A stretch of 64,000 nucleotides of DNA from Paracamarosporium sp. OC-R06-R3 (Eukaryota; Ascomycota; Dothideomycetes; Pleosporales; Didymosphaeriaceae). The notes under the pieces are model-generated. The model had not been told where the DNA came from and ran no database searches. It saw only the letters and a list, made by a program, of their open reading frames with translations. A program made the position numbers and the translations under genes. This document shows positions 1 through 10,875 of this stretch, in pieces (the stretch's first letter is position 1; each line of letters opens with the position of its first letter). The DNA is taken from assembly GCA_019828545.1 (NCBI GenBank), contig JACVRA010000420.1:1-64000 (forward strand), given 5' to 3'.

Positions 1-1445
1 GCGTTGTTATGATATACGTGCGCAGAGGTGCGTAAAGTTGGTGGGGTGTCCGACTCGCTTGTATGTCCGACTCGCTTATAAACTACGTTACGTACATTTG
101 GATCTCATAAGCGACAAAGTAATTTCTCAGTGAATGAGGCTGTAGAAGGCGTAGCAAACTCCAGGTCCACACATCGTAGGTATAGCAATACCAGAAGTAT
201 TTTTGGCTAACGAGTACGTTGTCTGGTCTGTTGAAAGGGTTGGGTCGTAGCCTTGCGGGCCAATCGCCGTCTTGCAGCTAGCTCCGGCGATGGCCAAAAT
301 TACTGGTATCGGAGCTAGAACCTCCCCTTCCGGTAATACGGACTTCGGCGAAGTAAGCATTTGCAACATGGAGCGCTTGGCAGGGCGTCCTCCAATATAT
401 TGAATTATCTACCAATAGCAAACTAGAGATTCTAACCCGGACTAGAGCCGAAACGACCTAATACCGACATGGCATTAGAATCTTGCGATAGGTACAAGGC
501 AAACCAAGCCGCGCGCTTACAGCTTTAGCCCACTATACACCACCACCAACTATACACCGATTTCCGTACTTTGCGAGATATCAGCTCATTGGATCTTACC
601 GTTATCTGTTGAATTTATCACATAACCCTCTATCAAGTGCATCGCAGTTCAACACACTCTCACCCCCGAGCTCTCAAGGATGAATATAAAATAAATTAGC
701 TGCATCTACTATACATGTACTAACAATCGCTTTGCATAGCCCCATCTAGTCCTAACATACATATGCAGTCATACAGAGGCGTAGCGATATGTAGCCTGTT
801 GGGTAAGACATGCAGCCATATACTACGGACTCTACCTGAGCACAGTGCCCCGAAATAGTAATTTTATCGCAGTTGTGAATGTACCAAAGGTGATGTTATC
901 TACACTTTAAACGCAGAGGCTATTATCTGGCATAACGCAAGAAGATAGTTCTCGGCCCAAGTGCTGGTAGGTCCGATCACTAGTATTGTAAGTATATTTG
1001 ATTGTTGATTCCCACTAGAATACATCAGGGTGCATGAGTGGGTCCACATTCCAGCCTCATATATATACTCTAGAAAACAGCCCCAATCTAAAAGTTATAT
1101 AGCGAGATCAGCCTACCATGAGTGGGGCGGAGCACAATTCCTGTCTCGTACCACGTCAGGACATAAGTATACCACCGTGCAAGTCCGTATGTTCGGTAGT
1201 GCATCATTGTTATTCTATGCCCGACGGCACAGTCAAGAACCTTCAATCTATGTCCGGAGGTTTATATTCTAATGATTCTAGCCGATTTACAAAAGGTATG
1301 CAATGTTACCGTCTTTACGGGATACCTATTCTTTTTCCACAATCCCTTCTTTCTTGTTCCTATCAGACCTACCTACTCGTTATCATTATAGTCCACGTCT
1401 ATTTATACATACGCTCGTTATCATTCCGAATTACTGACTCCCATC
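1..1445. other. Intergenic, no recognised gene
   Basis: AT-rich sequence with many stops in all frames. The only open frame of note is on the minus strand, 127-369 (80 codons from a true ATG). It has four cysteines but no signal peptide and no family I recognise. A gene ending left of the window cannot be excluded. Confidence 0.5.
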
Positions 1446-3496
1446 ATGCGGATTGTGGAGCTTTCTGCTCTTACGACTCTTTTGAGTCTACACACTCTAT
1501 CTGCTGCTACCAACTGCTACACCGACCGTCAGCTTCCTGACTGGTCATTTACCGATGTATTAAAATTGAGAGATACCCTCGACGGTCCCATCACCGACAT
1601 CTGCGACGTAAAACTCGGCCCCAATGGCGATCAGGTCATTACCCATGGGATCGATGGCATTGCCTTCCGTATCATACGCACGACTACTCAGAGTTTCGAT
1701 GAATGCAAGACATCTTTTGTCGATATAATTAGGCAGTGTGTTGGTGACCTAGGTTTCGATGGTGGCGAGATAATGGGAATCAATGGGACAATTTACAAAG
1801 TTTATCTTGAAGATCCTGCTTACAACAAGCTCGTCGCCCGCAGAGCGAGGACTAGTAGACCCAAGAAGACGAGGCCCAAGAAGGCCAAGTCCAAGAAGAC
1901 CAAGTCCAAGAAGACCAAACCCAAAAAGACCAGACCCAAAAAGATTGCTCCCAAGAAGACTATTCCCAAAAACCCGAAGAGCACAAAAAAGGGGAAGAAA
2001 ACAACCACCACCAGCTCAACCAAAGCTAAGCCTGCTAAGTCATGTAAGCAGATGTATGCATTGGCCGCAAAGGCTGCAAAGGCAGAAGCCTTGACAAATG
2101 AGAAGAGCGGCAAAGCCCTATCCAAGCGCTATGGCTATATTGGCGGAATGTCCGTCTTGGAAAAACGAACCCCAAAACCTGGATCGAGTAACTGTGCTTT
2201 CAAGATTATGAATGCGTTAGATTACCCAGAAGTCGACAACATGGTACGTAGTCTATCAAATCTTTCTATCCCTTGTCTCTTTTGTTAATTGATTGGCGTG
2301 TATGTAGCCAAGTGGTGCAAAGTACTACGGATTCTCACATCCCGAGGTATGCGACAACTTCGCTTTCGGTCATACATCGTCTCCGGCTCGTGGTCTTAAG
2401 CAAGATGATTACCAGATTGAACATGTCCTAGAATGGTACGTAAGGTTTAGGAAACAGGCTTGAATCGTTGTGCCCAGCTGCTCACAAGCTTCTCACCTAC
2501 TAATACTTATTCCATTGTAGGCAAGTTGTTACTAAGTATTTCGATTGGCTCAAAACGAAGTTTCAAGACACGACATTCGACAATCCTGATCGACGAAAAT
2601 TGGATGCGACAGGAAAACGTAAGCAGATTAAATTTTGCGACTATTTAGATGCTACGTGGCATGGTTCGTACGCACCAGAATTCAAACTCGCCTTCTCGAA
2701 GGATGATGAAAAACGAACAGCACTTGGACATATAAAATGGGCATACCCAGGCAAGAAGCATTTCGACAAAGAGTTCGTTTACCTTCAGACAACGGTTAAT
2801 GCCCCAGCTAAGCAACAGGTATGTCTCTAGTGGTTTCTTTGGTATATTGAATTCTCGTACTGACAGCATGCTTGAAAGATGTGGGATTCCAAAAGTACAG
2901 ACCATATCTATGGAGACAAGACAACGTACAAGAAACCAACGAAGAAACTGCACATAGGTATGTCGGATCTGATTCGGGGTCACAAAGCTTTAAGTAGAGG
3001 AGCCGTACCGCAGAAGGCAGCAAATATCGACGACGCTCGTGAAGCCTACCTTAAGCTAAAGTGGATCTATGGCGCACGAAAATATCTCAAGCACCCTGAT
3101 ATCAAGGAGATCTTCAAGACACAAAAAGAGCGCATCGGCGGCGTTCTCGATGCACTGGATACAGAAATGGAGAAACACCCCAAGGACCAGGGCATCAAGG
3201 GGCTCCAGGACTCGTGGAAGAGTCAGGGTCTCAAAGCGCTTTGGGATGAATATATGGATGAAATGTTCAAGAAGGCCAAGGAAAGATCTGTACATGACAT
3301 GGACAAGTACATCCGCTTGCTGGAAAATGTGTGGTTGCCAAGACATGGTGGGAACAAGGGCACTAAGAAGAATGGTAAAACGAACGGTGACGTTAACTTA
3401 GAGAAGGATCGGACGGTTTTCTTTGCGCAAATTCAGAAACTGAAAAAGGAGTGGGCAGCCGAGAGGGCTGCTACTTGGGATGCGCCATGGTCGTAA
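1446..3496 (+). CDS. Secreted protein with lysine-rich repeat (hypothetical, four exons)
   Basis: Join 1446-2243, 2308-2435, 2521-2818, 2879-3496 gives 613 residues. All three introns (64, 85 and 60 bp) have GT..AG ends and keep the frame. A signal peptide is visible (hydrophobic residues 5-19, ending near LSAA). Residues about 22-125 contain the pattern DECKTSFVDIIRQC followed by GG and GTIYKVYLED, which resembles the glycan-binding Y3-like domain of small secreted fungal proteins; this is inference from memory of the fold pattern. Residues about 137-185 are a tandem PKKT/SKKT-type repeat. The C-terminal half contains EHVLEWQVVTKYFDWL and FVYLQTTVNAPAKQQ, blocks I associate with large secreted fungal proteins often encoded near killer-toxin-like chitinases. 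No catalytic residues can be named. It sits alone, facing a decayed tract, so it may be a lineage-specific or host/competitor-interaction protein. Confidence 0.8.
1857..2000 (+). repeat. In-frame Lys-rich 12-bp minisatellite
   Basis: About ten units of a 12-bp motif close to CCCAAGAAGACC run in frame inside exon 1 of the secreted protein gene and encode a (P/S)KKT series. Units differ mostly by single bases, for example AAA for AAG. Such tracts commonly change copy number between strains. Confidence 0.85.
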
Positions 3497-4695
3497 GTGC
3501 GGAAAGGTTGTTTAATATAAGCATTAAGGTTAAGGCTATTTGTCGATCGCTCAATCAATCAATATAAAACATCCAGACCCGACGGAGATCCAGATAGGGT
3601 CCAGAAGACTATCTAGAGCGCTTCAATTGCAGTCAGCCACATTTGATTGGGGTTAGCCATCTAGGGTGTACGTGACGTTTGCTTCGTAATCGCTAAAGTA
3701 GACCTCTGTTGTCTGGCTTTTTACCCTAAGATTTGTCTGCTGCCAGGCTTGTAGTGGCTTTATTACTGTTGGAACGCATACTGTGATACACCATTTTAAA
3801 CGTCACAAAGACATAATAATTCTTGAACCCGCGTGGTCAATAGATTGAGTACCATATGCATAGAGGCTAGCGTAACTTTCATCCCAGGGCATTTCTACCT
3901 CACCATCATACCTTGAGAGGGGATATGTCACAAACGAAAAACTACATCAAGAGGCTTAAACTACTACATGCTCATGCAGCGTGAGAATCATCTAGAAAGC
4001 TTTTGTAGACAATACTAAAGCTACCAATAGGGCCACGGATCACAGCATATAAGGTCGAATTAATACAACTTCTTGACCATAAGAAGGGTGATATAAGAGG
4101 AGTGATCAAGATTACGTCGACCGCACAGTTTCGATAGCTGGTAGTCAGTGGGTCAAAGCAATAGGAGATGGGTCAATTAGTTAGAACCTATTAAGTAATA
4201 CAACCCTTCAAGTTTCGTAAATAGCATTCTTACGAGTGAAAATTAGCACTAAGTCCAATCTACTGTATTTGCCAGCATATGTATAATTACACGTGTATAG
4301 ATAGCATGGTTGTAACTATTTGTCATGCTTTTCAGGGGTATGTTGACATGCTCTGGCGTTCCCTAGTCCGTAGGGCTTATCTAGAGGTAAGTAGTATCAT
4401 CTCAAATACTGTGCTTCGATGTCTTCTTGACTTACCTCCGTTGGGTCGATGCTTCCTTTGTTTTTAGTAGTGCCTCCTTAGAGCTCTGATGTAACTTGAT
4501 CTCCAAGTTAAAAATAAATGACATGTTAGAAAAATAGGACAGTTGAAGTATATTTGAGGTCTTCACAAGCTTAAAACTTATTCTTGAAGCACAATGCTCG
4601 CTGGTCTTTAGCAATCAACACTAACACTTGAACGTTTAAACAGATTCGCACTTCATGCCTATATCAAAACTACTACCAACAATCTTCGAGCAAGC
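3497..4695. other. AT-rich intergenic tract
   Basis: No ORF longer than about 60 codons and no recognisable protein. The base composition is visibly more AT-rich than the flanking genes and runs into the GH3 pseudogene. This is consistent with old, mutated sequence. Confidence 0.5.
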
Positions 4696-5900
4696 TTACG
4701 CTTCCTCGTCATTTTTGTCCAGGCAGCCTTCGCATACAAAACAATGCTCTCCATTAGTTACTACCCTCGAGAAAGCTCTCACGACTGGCTCAAACTGAAT
4801 CCTACTCTCCTCTCCTGGTCTAATAACATTTAGTTTCTGATACGCGACGATAGAATTTTAGGTTTGTGGGGCGGGACCGGCGTCGCTCTTCGCCATGAGA
4901 GGACCACATAATTCAATGTATTCTTTCCTTCGTTCTTGATAACGACGGGCAATCTTTGCGGCAAGACACAGGGGTCGCTGAACTCCTATACACGCCCTTC
5001 CTGATAATCTGCCACCGAGTTACTAACTGACATGACTATAACCAATTTAGACTATACCCCACTCCAAAGACAACCGCACTTAACGCTGGAGTCAGAGTGA
5101 CCGAGCCCTGGTGGTAGAGCCATATCGGTCATGTTCACTTGCTCTGCGTGATCCTCGGGGTATTTTGGGATGGAAAGTATGCCTACAGGTGCCTTAGCTC
5201 TAGTAGGGACTTCGAAGACGCATGATCTATCGTACATACCCATGTACCTGCCCTGACGCAGACAATAGTGGAGATATTTGGGGTGCTGAGAAACGCAAAA
5301 TCGTCGAGAGGTGCCTAGTTAGACGATGATTAGGTTTTTACCCTGTTTGAAGAGAGCAAATAAGTGCGAGGGCTGAAAACTATGCCAGGTGATCTCGGTG
5401 CGATCGGGGTCTTCCGCTTCAACGGTAACGTCAATCGCACCGAGATAAAGTATTATGTCTGATGCTCGGGCGCTTTCGATGGCGGCGGTGCGGTTGATAG
5501 TAACATTACATAGGTTCTTCGGCGTACAGAGAGCTGATGCTCAACGGCTGTGCTACCCATAACGGCGTTCGATAGTACGGCGAGCGGCCAAAGTAGCCAT
5601 CTAGCATGGGGCTTTGTCTGTCGTTGGCTCACATCACTATCAGAGCCACAGCCCGAATCTTTTTGAATTCTAACGGTAATATGCAGTCGTTCCAGAAGGG
5701 CAATGCCGTCGGTGGCGGACTGTTTAGCGAGCTTGGTCGCGGCGCCTGTGTTCACTAAGTCCCATCCGTAGGACCCATAGCCGGCAGTTTTGGGTAATCT
5801 CTAAGAGACACCAGCGTAAATGGGACCTTCCTACTACTCTCGAGACTTGTGTCAATAACATCCTCACTCAGTGGCCAAGTCCTACACACACTAACGGTGC
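4696..5900 (-). pseudogene. Decayed GH3 beta-xylosidase (C-terminal half)
   Basis: Read on the minus strand in shifting frames, this tract carries the signature order of fungal GH3 beta-xylosidases. The blocks are a TWPLSEDVIDTSLE-like block (about 5.85 kb), TAGYGSYGWDLVNT then AATKLAKQSATDGIALL (5.78-5.68 kb), SARASDIILYLGAIDVTVEA then EDPDRTEITW (5.48-5.38 kb), ILSIPKYPEDHAEQVNMTDM (5.18-5.12 kb), PVVIKNEGKNT and NYVVL (4.95-4.9 kb), and VIRPGEESRIQFEPVVRAFS (4.83-4.77 kb), ending at a stop at 4696. Frame changes and in-frame stops separate these blocks, and the N-terminal catalytic half is missing or unreadable. In intact relatives the enzyme is secreted and cuts xylose from xylan oligosaccharides. 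This copy cannot make the enzyme. Confidence 0.8.
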
Positions 5901-6734
5901 ATAGATCTGGAAGGGTGTATCGGCACACGGGTGCAGAAAGCAGTCACGCACTGAGAACACAATATGTCCATTAGACTCCCAAACTTCTCAATAGTACTTC
6001 GAAAAATCCAATTACCACTGTTCAGTGTATGAATTAATTGCGCAAAATCATGGCAGACCCGTAGACACACGCAGCTCCTAAAAAGCCGAGGGTGCTTAGA
6101 GCGATAGGTAGATGGAATGTATTAAATGTTAAGAGATTATAGAGTCTAATGGGTAATTAACTGTTTGGCAAAGAAATTACTACGTGAAATAAAGTCGTAT
6201 TACAACACCAAAAAAAAACTATATACACACAAAAAAACGAACGATCAACGTATCAGCCCTATAGGACAATTTACCATCAGAAATCCGCGACAAAACCCTG
6301 GTTGCATACAAATCTTGGTGACGCGAAGGCTTTGGTGGGTTTTTGTTGTGCGGGCAATTTCTGCGCCCGCATGACGGGGCAAAACCCCTTGTGATCGTGA
6401 GCACCATGCGCATACATCGGTTAGGCAGGTGAGACTGCGCTGACCGACGAGCTTACGAAACATCATACGGTCGTGTCTACGATTGGAGATGGAAGGGAAG
6501 GGCAGCGAGTGATCGGCGTTGCGCATGATTGGTAGATGCATTCAGGCTAATGTTTGCGAATGCATCAGACGGGGGCTGAGTAGGATCCGGGATTGTCGCT
6601 CCCGACAATTAATTTATTGATGCTTGTCGATGCTTGATAATTGGTCCCAATACAAATCTCATTGGCTTAAAGTCGTGATTAAATATTATAAGTGCTATTA
6701 TGTACATAGTTTCGACAACTCTCCGATACGGACT
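5901..6734. other. Intergenic, decayed
   Basis: AT-rich, with an A-rich tract at about 6206-6240. It probably covers the lost N-terminal half of the GH3 gene, but no blocks can be recognised. No gene supported. Confidence 0.4.
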
Positions 6735-6746
6735 CTCAGGACTGGG

Positions 6747-6866
6747 TTGTTGGTGTTGGCCCAGCGTGGGACCCTAGTGAGTCGGTACCACACTAGAGCT
6801 GCGCACGGAATGCTATACCTTTACTAAGCGGTCAAGCTTATAGGAGACAAATGTATGGTTTGGTAA
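6747..6866. mobile_element. SINE-like element family A, copy 1 (120 bp)
   Basis: The element is bounded by the perfect 12-bp direct repeat CTCAGGACTGGG at 6735-6746 and 6867-6878. Its core (about 6765-6850) matches 58181-58262, including an identical TACCTTTACTAAGC block and a near-identical TATAGGAG(A/C)CAA block. It has no coding capacity and no terminal inverted repeats. Direct repeats of this size fit target-primed retroposition. The right-hand repeat overlaps the stop codon of the neighbouring minus-strand gene (stop at 6868-6870), so the insertion is at the very end of that gene. Calling it a retroposon is an inference from the duplications and the second copy. Confidence 0.7.
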
Positions 6867-6867
6867 C

Positions 6868-7581
6868 TCAGGACTGGGGTACTGGCACATCAGCAATGTT
6901 TACTAAAACACTGCTGAGCATGAACCCACCCACCAGCTGGGCCAACGCAGCGACGCCTTCTCTCCCAAGTAAAGCTACAGCCGGTTGAAAATCTTTCTCT
7001 CTGACCACACCGAAGTCTTGTGCAAGATCCAGAGCTAGCTCGTATAGGCATTCCTCTCTGTCGGACAAACCAACAATGGGAACACGTCCTCTGCTTGCTC
7101 GTTCAACCTGGGTTTGGGTCAATCCCACTGAAATTCCAATCCTCTGGTGAGCGTATTCGACGTATTCGCTCCTCGTGACAGATACAGTAGCCAGCGTACT
7201 CAATTCGCGCTCCCTAGGAGTGAGGTTCGGGAGGGTGACATAGGCTTGCGTATAGTTGATGTAAGCCAGAAACGTTTTTGGCGTATAAGAAAGAACGCCG
7301 AAAGGGCCGAGAAGATTGCCCTCAGCGTCTCTGAGCTGGAAGCTCTCCCCGTAAACTTGTTTTGTGAGACGCTCTGCTTCAGCCAAGGCTTCTTGCTGTT
7401 CGGGAGTTTGGCTGTCAGATGGAAATCGCTGACCTTTGGTGGTCGCGTTGGTCATCTCTTTGATTTCGGATTCCGTGACGCGAGAGAAAACGCCTAGAAC
7501 CAAGCTAGCAAAAGCGATGAAGAAAATAAAGAACATGGTTGGGGGCCCAGACTGGGATTGGGGGCGAGGTGTTGTGACCAT
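6868..7581 (-). CDS. Carboxymuconolactone decarboxylase (CMD)-family protein
   Basis: Single-exon frame of 237 residues from ATG at 7581; a second in-frame ATG at 7536 (MFFIFFIAFASL) would start directly at the hydrophobic segment. Residues about 16-34 form a signal peptide or membrane anchor. The block TPRERELSTLATVSVTRSEY followed by VEYAHQRIGISVGLT matches the CMD/AhpD fold: a helix, the conserved H after the Y-E/V-Y motif, then the AGLT-like turn. The CxxC pair of peroxidase-type AhpD is absent, so a redox role is unlikely. It lies 3.3 kb from the PKS start. CMD-like proteins occur in several fungal metabolite loci as small cyclising or decarboxylating enzymes, so membership in the PKS block is plausible but unproven. 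Confidence 0.8.
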   Translation of the reverse strand: MVTTPRPQSQSGPPTMFFIFFIAFASLVLGVFSRVTESEIKEMTNATTKGQRFPSDSQTPEQQEALAEAERLTKQVYGESFQLRDAEGNLLGPFGVLSYTPKTFLAYINYTQAYVTLPNLTPRERELSTLATVSVTRSEYVEYAHQRIGISVGLTQTQVERASRGRVPIVGLSDREECLYELALDLAQDFGVVREKDFQPAVALLGREGVAALAQLVGGFMLSSVLVNIADVPVPQS

Positions 7582-8564
7582 GTCTGACTGCGTGCAGATA
7601 AGACGCGGTGTTCAAGTCTGGATAATATAAAAGGTCGAACCAGAGAGGCGAAGAACATAGCGAGGTATTTGTACATGCGCACATGCACATAACTAAAAAG
7701 CTTATACCATGTAGAGCGGACTCGTATATGTGAAATTATGGTGGGCAAACATGTTTCATCCATTGGATGATTGGCTGGAAAGCTACGCCACTATCATCAG
7801 CGGGAATGATAGACGGCGCAACTTACCGTATGCGGTCCTGGTGGCGAATATTCCTTCTTACCATACAATCCAACATACATGACACATAAAAACGAACGCG
7901 TAGTCGTAGATCAGTGTGATAACGAGTAAGTATTGTTTTATCTCATCGCATCGTACGATGCTACTACTGCTGTTGTACCTACCGCCCATAGCAAGCACCT
8001 AGTACTATCATATACGGAGCTTTCCCTGAGCAATGACTGGAATAGATCGTTTCGTTGAAGTAGTATGTAGAGTCAGACTTCACCGCTTGTAGAGATGCGT
8101 AAATTGAGCAGCAACTCCCTGTAGATTCATTCACAAAGAAGAATGTGAAGGATATCACTGCAGCAGCACGTATTATCTGGATATATATAGTGATCATGCA
8201 TTGTACCATGTGGTTCAGGTCCGTCCCACTACAAATTATACCCTTGCACACACACCAACAGCATACCAGGATATATATGATGCCGGCCTTTAGGGGTCAG
8301 TGCGCTGGGCGAAGTCCGTCGTAATCCCTGTTTGTACTCATATCTCGGCAGCTCTCCTGCATAAGATTATTCGCAAAGTATTCGCAGGCCAAGACCCCTT
8401 GCTTCAGGTGGGGAGACTGGAACGGAAGGTCAGCAATGCCCATCAGCCTTGCCTTATCCTGCGATAAACATAATCTATCGTGCGATGATCAGAAAGCACC
8501 CGATGCGTATATTACTGACTGATGACATTTCTCTGGTCCAAACCTTCCACTCAGCAGTACAATC
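7582..8564. other. Intergenic between divergent genes
   Basis: This is the shared upstream region of the CMD-family gene (minus) and the PTH11-like gene (plus). A minus-strand frame at 7979-8209 could encode a 76-residue peptide from a true ATG, with a hydrophobic N-terminus followed by several cysteines. This is a weak candidate for a small secreted protein with no supporting homology. Confidence 0.4.
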
Positions 8565-9865
8565 ATGTCTCGTTGTGCGCATGCTCTTTCGCTACCACCA
8601 AGTGAAGTCTCCGATGACTTCATTGGCTATCGCTTTATGAACACCGCCATCGGATTTATGATCGTGCAAGCTGTTCTCGTCGCACTACGTTACTATGCAC
8701 GAAGTCTCAGGAAAACACCTTGGGGCGCAGATGATATTTTACTGCCTTTTGCAGCACTATTTGCTCACGGCCAACAAGCCGTTGGGATCAGTAAGAATGG
8801 ATACTCTCCCTAATTAATTCGCCAGACAGAGCTAACTCTGCTAAAGTCATGGTAAAACGAGGGGGAGTGGGACATCGTCTTGAATGGAACTGCCGCCATC
8901 AACCTCAAGTGCTTTCTACGTTCGCGAAACTGCAGATATCCAGCACAGTCTGCCTCACCTTAGGTATCGGGTTGGCCAAGCTCACCATTCTGCAATTGTT
9001 CTTAAGGATTTTTGCTCGTAGGACTTACCGCTACGCAACCTTTGCTGTCATGGGAATTCAGGTTGCTTGCATGATCATGGTCCTCACTATAGCTTTTATA
9101 CAATGCAGGCCCCTTGCATATATCTGGGATCCTCAAAAGCACCCGAACGGCCATTGCATAGACAAAAACGCATTTTGGAGATGGGGTAACTTTCCTCAGA
9201 TCGTGACCGACGTTGCGATCCTGATATTACCGCTGCCTGCGCTCTGTGCCCTGAAACTGTCGATGAAAGACAAGATTGGTGTAATCGTAACGTTCTGTAC
9301 GGGGTCAATGTAAGTGCTTCCGCTCCCTGACAGAAAATCTGATGGTGTTTGTGGGTTTGCCGTGGGTAAATACTGCGGTATCGACGTGGCTGGGCTGGAC
9401 ACTGAGAGTCGCCCCTTCACACGAGGGATTAGAAATAGGAGAACACAGTGCTAACAGCTTTACAGAGGCCTTGTTACCAGTGTCGCGCGCTTTTCCCTTT
9501 TTTTCGTTATTGACGGCCAGGCCGATGCGGGCTGGCAAGCTGTTCCTCTAGGCTGTATCAGTATTGCTGAAGTAGCAGTATATGTATTTGCTGCGTGCCT
9601 ACCATCATACCGAACCTTTTTTACTGAGGGTTCTCGCCGTTTGAGAACATTCACAGGCAGTTCTCATCGGAATCAGCCATATAGCTTTGGAAAGAGTCAC
9701 GAACTGCGGTCGCTGGAAAAATCGAGCAAGGGGTTCTCGCGCATAACTCATGGAGGCAAGAAGCATCGTGGTGCACAAAATTCAGAAGAGGAACTGGTTG
9801 GAGATACTGGTCTCGGGACAATTCAGGTACAGCGAACTATCATGCTTAAAAATGATCCGATGTGA
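8565..9865 (+). CDS. PTH11/SAT4-like seven-transmembrane membrane protein
   Basis: Join 8565-8790, 8847-9309, 9466-9865 gives 362 residues. Both introns (56 and 156 bp) have GT..AG ends with a CTAAC-type branch site near the acceptor, and they restore the family's sequence. The exon 2-3 junction yields TGSIGLVTSVARFSLFF and the end of the last helix yields EVAVYVFAACLPSYR, both typical of the fungal rhodopsin-like (SAT4) integral membrane family. Hydrophobic segments fit seven helices. The soluble C-terminal tail is basic and serine-rich. Members of this family are plasma-membrane proteins; PTH11 itself takes part in surface sensing in Magnaporthe, and others sit in metabolite gene clusters. 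The ligand is unknown. It is transcribed in the same direction as the PKS, 1 kb upstream of it. Confidence 0.82.
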
Positions 9866-10107
9866 TCATGCGATGGCATAAGTGTATATTTAAAGCTTTT
9901 TCGATATATGTATATTGAAATGACTGTTTTGCGTTCAATGTTTAGAAGTTTGGAGACTTAAAGAAATGTCAGTTGCCATTAGCTGAAGTCTGTCACGTCC
10001 TGGAGAACGGAAAGTTGAAACATCGCTCCTCTGGCGGGTATGTCACATGGTAGTGCTTATGTAAGGCTCATTAATCTCTCTCTTACTTTTGCACTTATAG
10101 CTTCTCA
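9866..10107. other. 3' flank of the PTH11-like gene
   Basis: Short AT-rich tract with no ORF. It ends at the first copy of the 13-bp repeat that flanks the family-B element. Confidence 0.5.
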
Positions 10108-10120
10108 ATAAAAGTACAAA

Positions 10121-10306
10121 CTCGCGGACCAGGGTCGAACGCCAAGCCTACGGCTTTGTGCGTTCGAACCCTGGTCCAGCCAAACTTTTTGCTCTTTTTT
10201 TTATTACGCTCTTTTTTTTTTGTACTGATCCCCAGGGGAATCACCTTTTTTGCATCATTTTTGTACCAAGGCGTATGCCAAATTTTCGTCAAAAACAACA
10301 CTCCAG
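10121..10306. mobile_element. SINE-like element family B, copy 1 (186 bp, longest)
   Basis: The element is bounded by the perfect 13-bp direct repeat ATAAAAGTACAAA at 10108-10120 and 10307-10319. The left 65 bp form a near-perfect hairpin: GGACCAGGGTCGAACGC at the left arm and GCGTTCGAACCCTGGTCC at the right. Each arm contains a TTCGAAC/TCGAAC core resembling a tRNA T-arm (pol III B box). Two T-rich tracts follow. The right 100 bp match 58352-58447, with identical CAGGGGAATCA and AAGGCGTA blocks. No coding capacity. The structure fits a short tRNA-related retroposon; the pol III promoter is inference. Confidence 0.72.
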
Positions 10307-10319
10307 ATAAAAGTACAAA

Positions 10320-10875
10320 AGTTCACTCTTTCTTACGCTCTGTATTACTCCTTTATCTCCGCAATTAGTATAGCAACGGCGCTTGATCGATTGACTACCT
10401 TGTAGATGCTCATGGAAACTGACCATCACATGCAGGATTTATCCTGCATATCTCAAATTAGCCTGCATTAGAGGTAACCAGATGAAGCATCTGCTTCAAT
10501 AACGTCGTAGTCTTTTTGTCATATTATTGACAAGCGTGGTAAAAAAGTCCGGTCTATTCCTAGGCCACCAAGGCACATTAATACTTTGGACATTCCATAA
10601 TGGCACACAGTTTCGGGTAATCGGGGCACCTTTTCAATAGATTAACTTATCCTGGAACATACCAGGATCCGCTGCATGGATGTTTATGACTCGGCCCTTG
10701 TTTGGAGATAAATAGCTTGATCAGCTCATGACCTTCCAGATCGGTGGACATATCGGAAATAGTGCCCGAGAGGTGCGTTCACTGAACAGCTTAAATGATT
10801 CTTGGGCCCAAAAGTGGAAGTTGTAGAATTCAAAGATATTTTTGATTGCTTTATTCAGTCACTACATCGTCTACG
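10320..10875 (+). promoter_or_regulatory. Upstream region of the PKS gene
   Basis: About 550 bp of AT-rich sequence between the family-B element and the PKS start codon. No ORF. A short imperfect repeat based on CAGGATTTATCCTGCATA lies near 10433-10470. No cluster-regulator binding site can be named with confidence. Confidence 0.4.

Noticed and set aside
10121..10186. tRNA-like hairpin with TTCGAAC
   Set aside because: Both arms resemble a T-arm plus acceptor end in inverted orientation; no D-arm, anticodon arm or A box with correct spacing, so not a tRNA gene. Kept as part of the family-B element.
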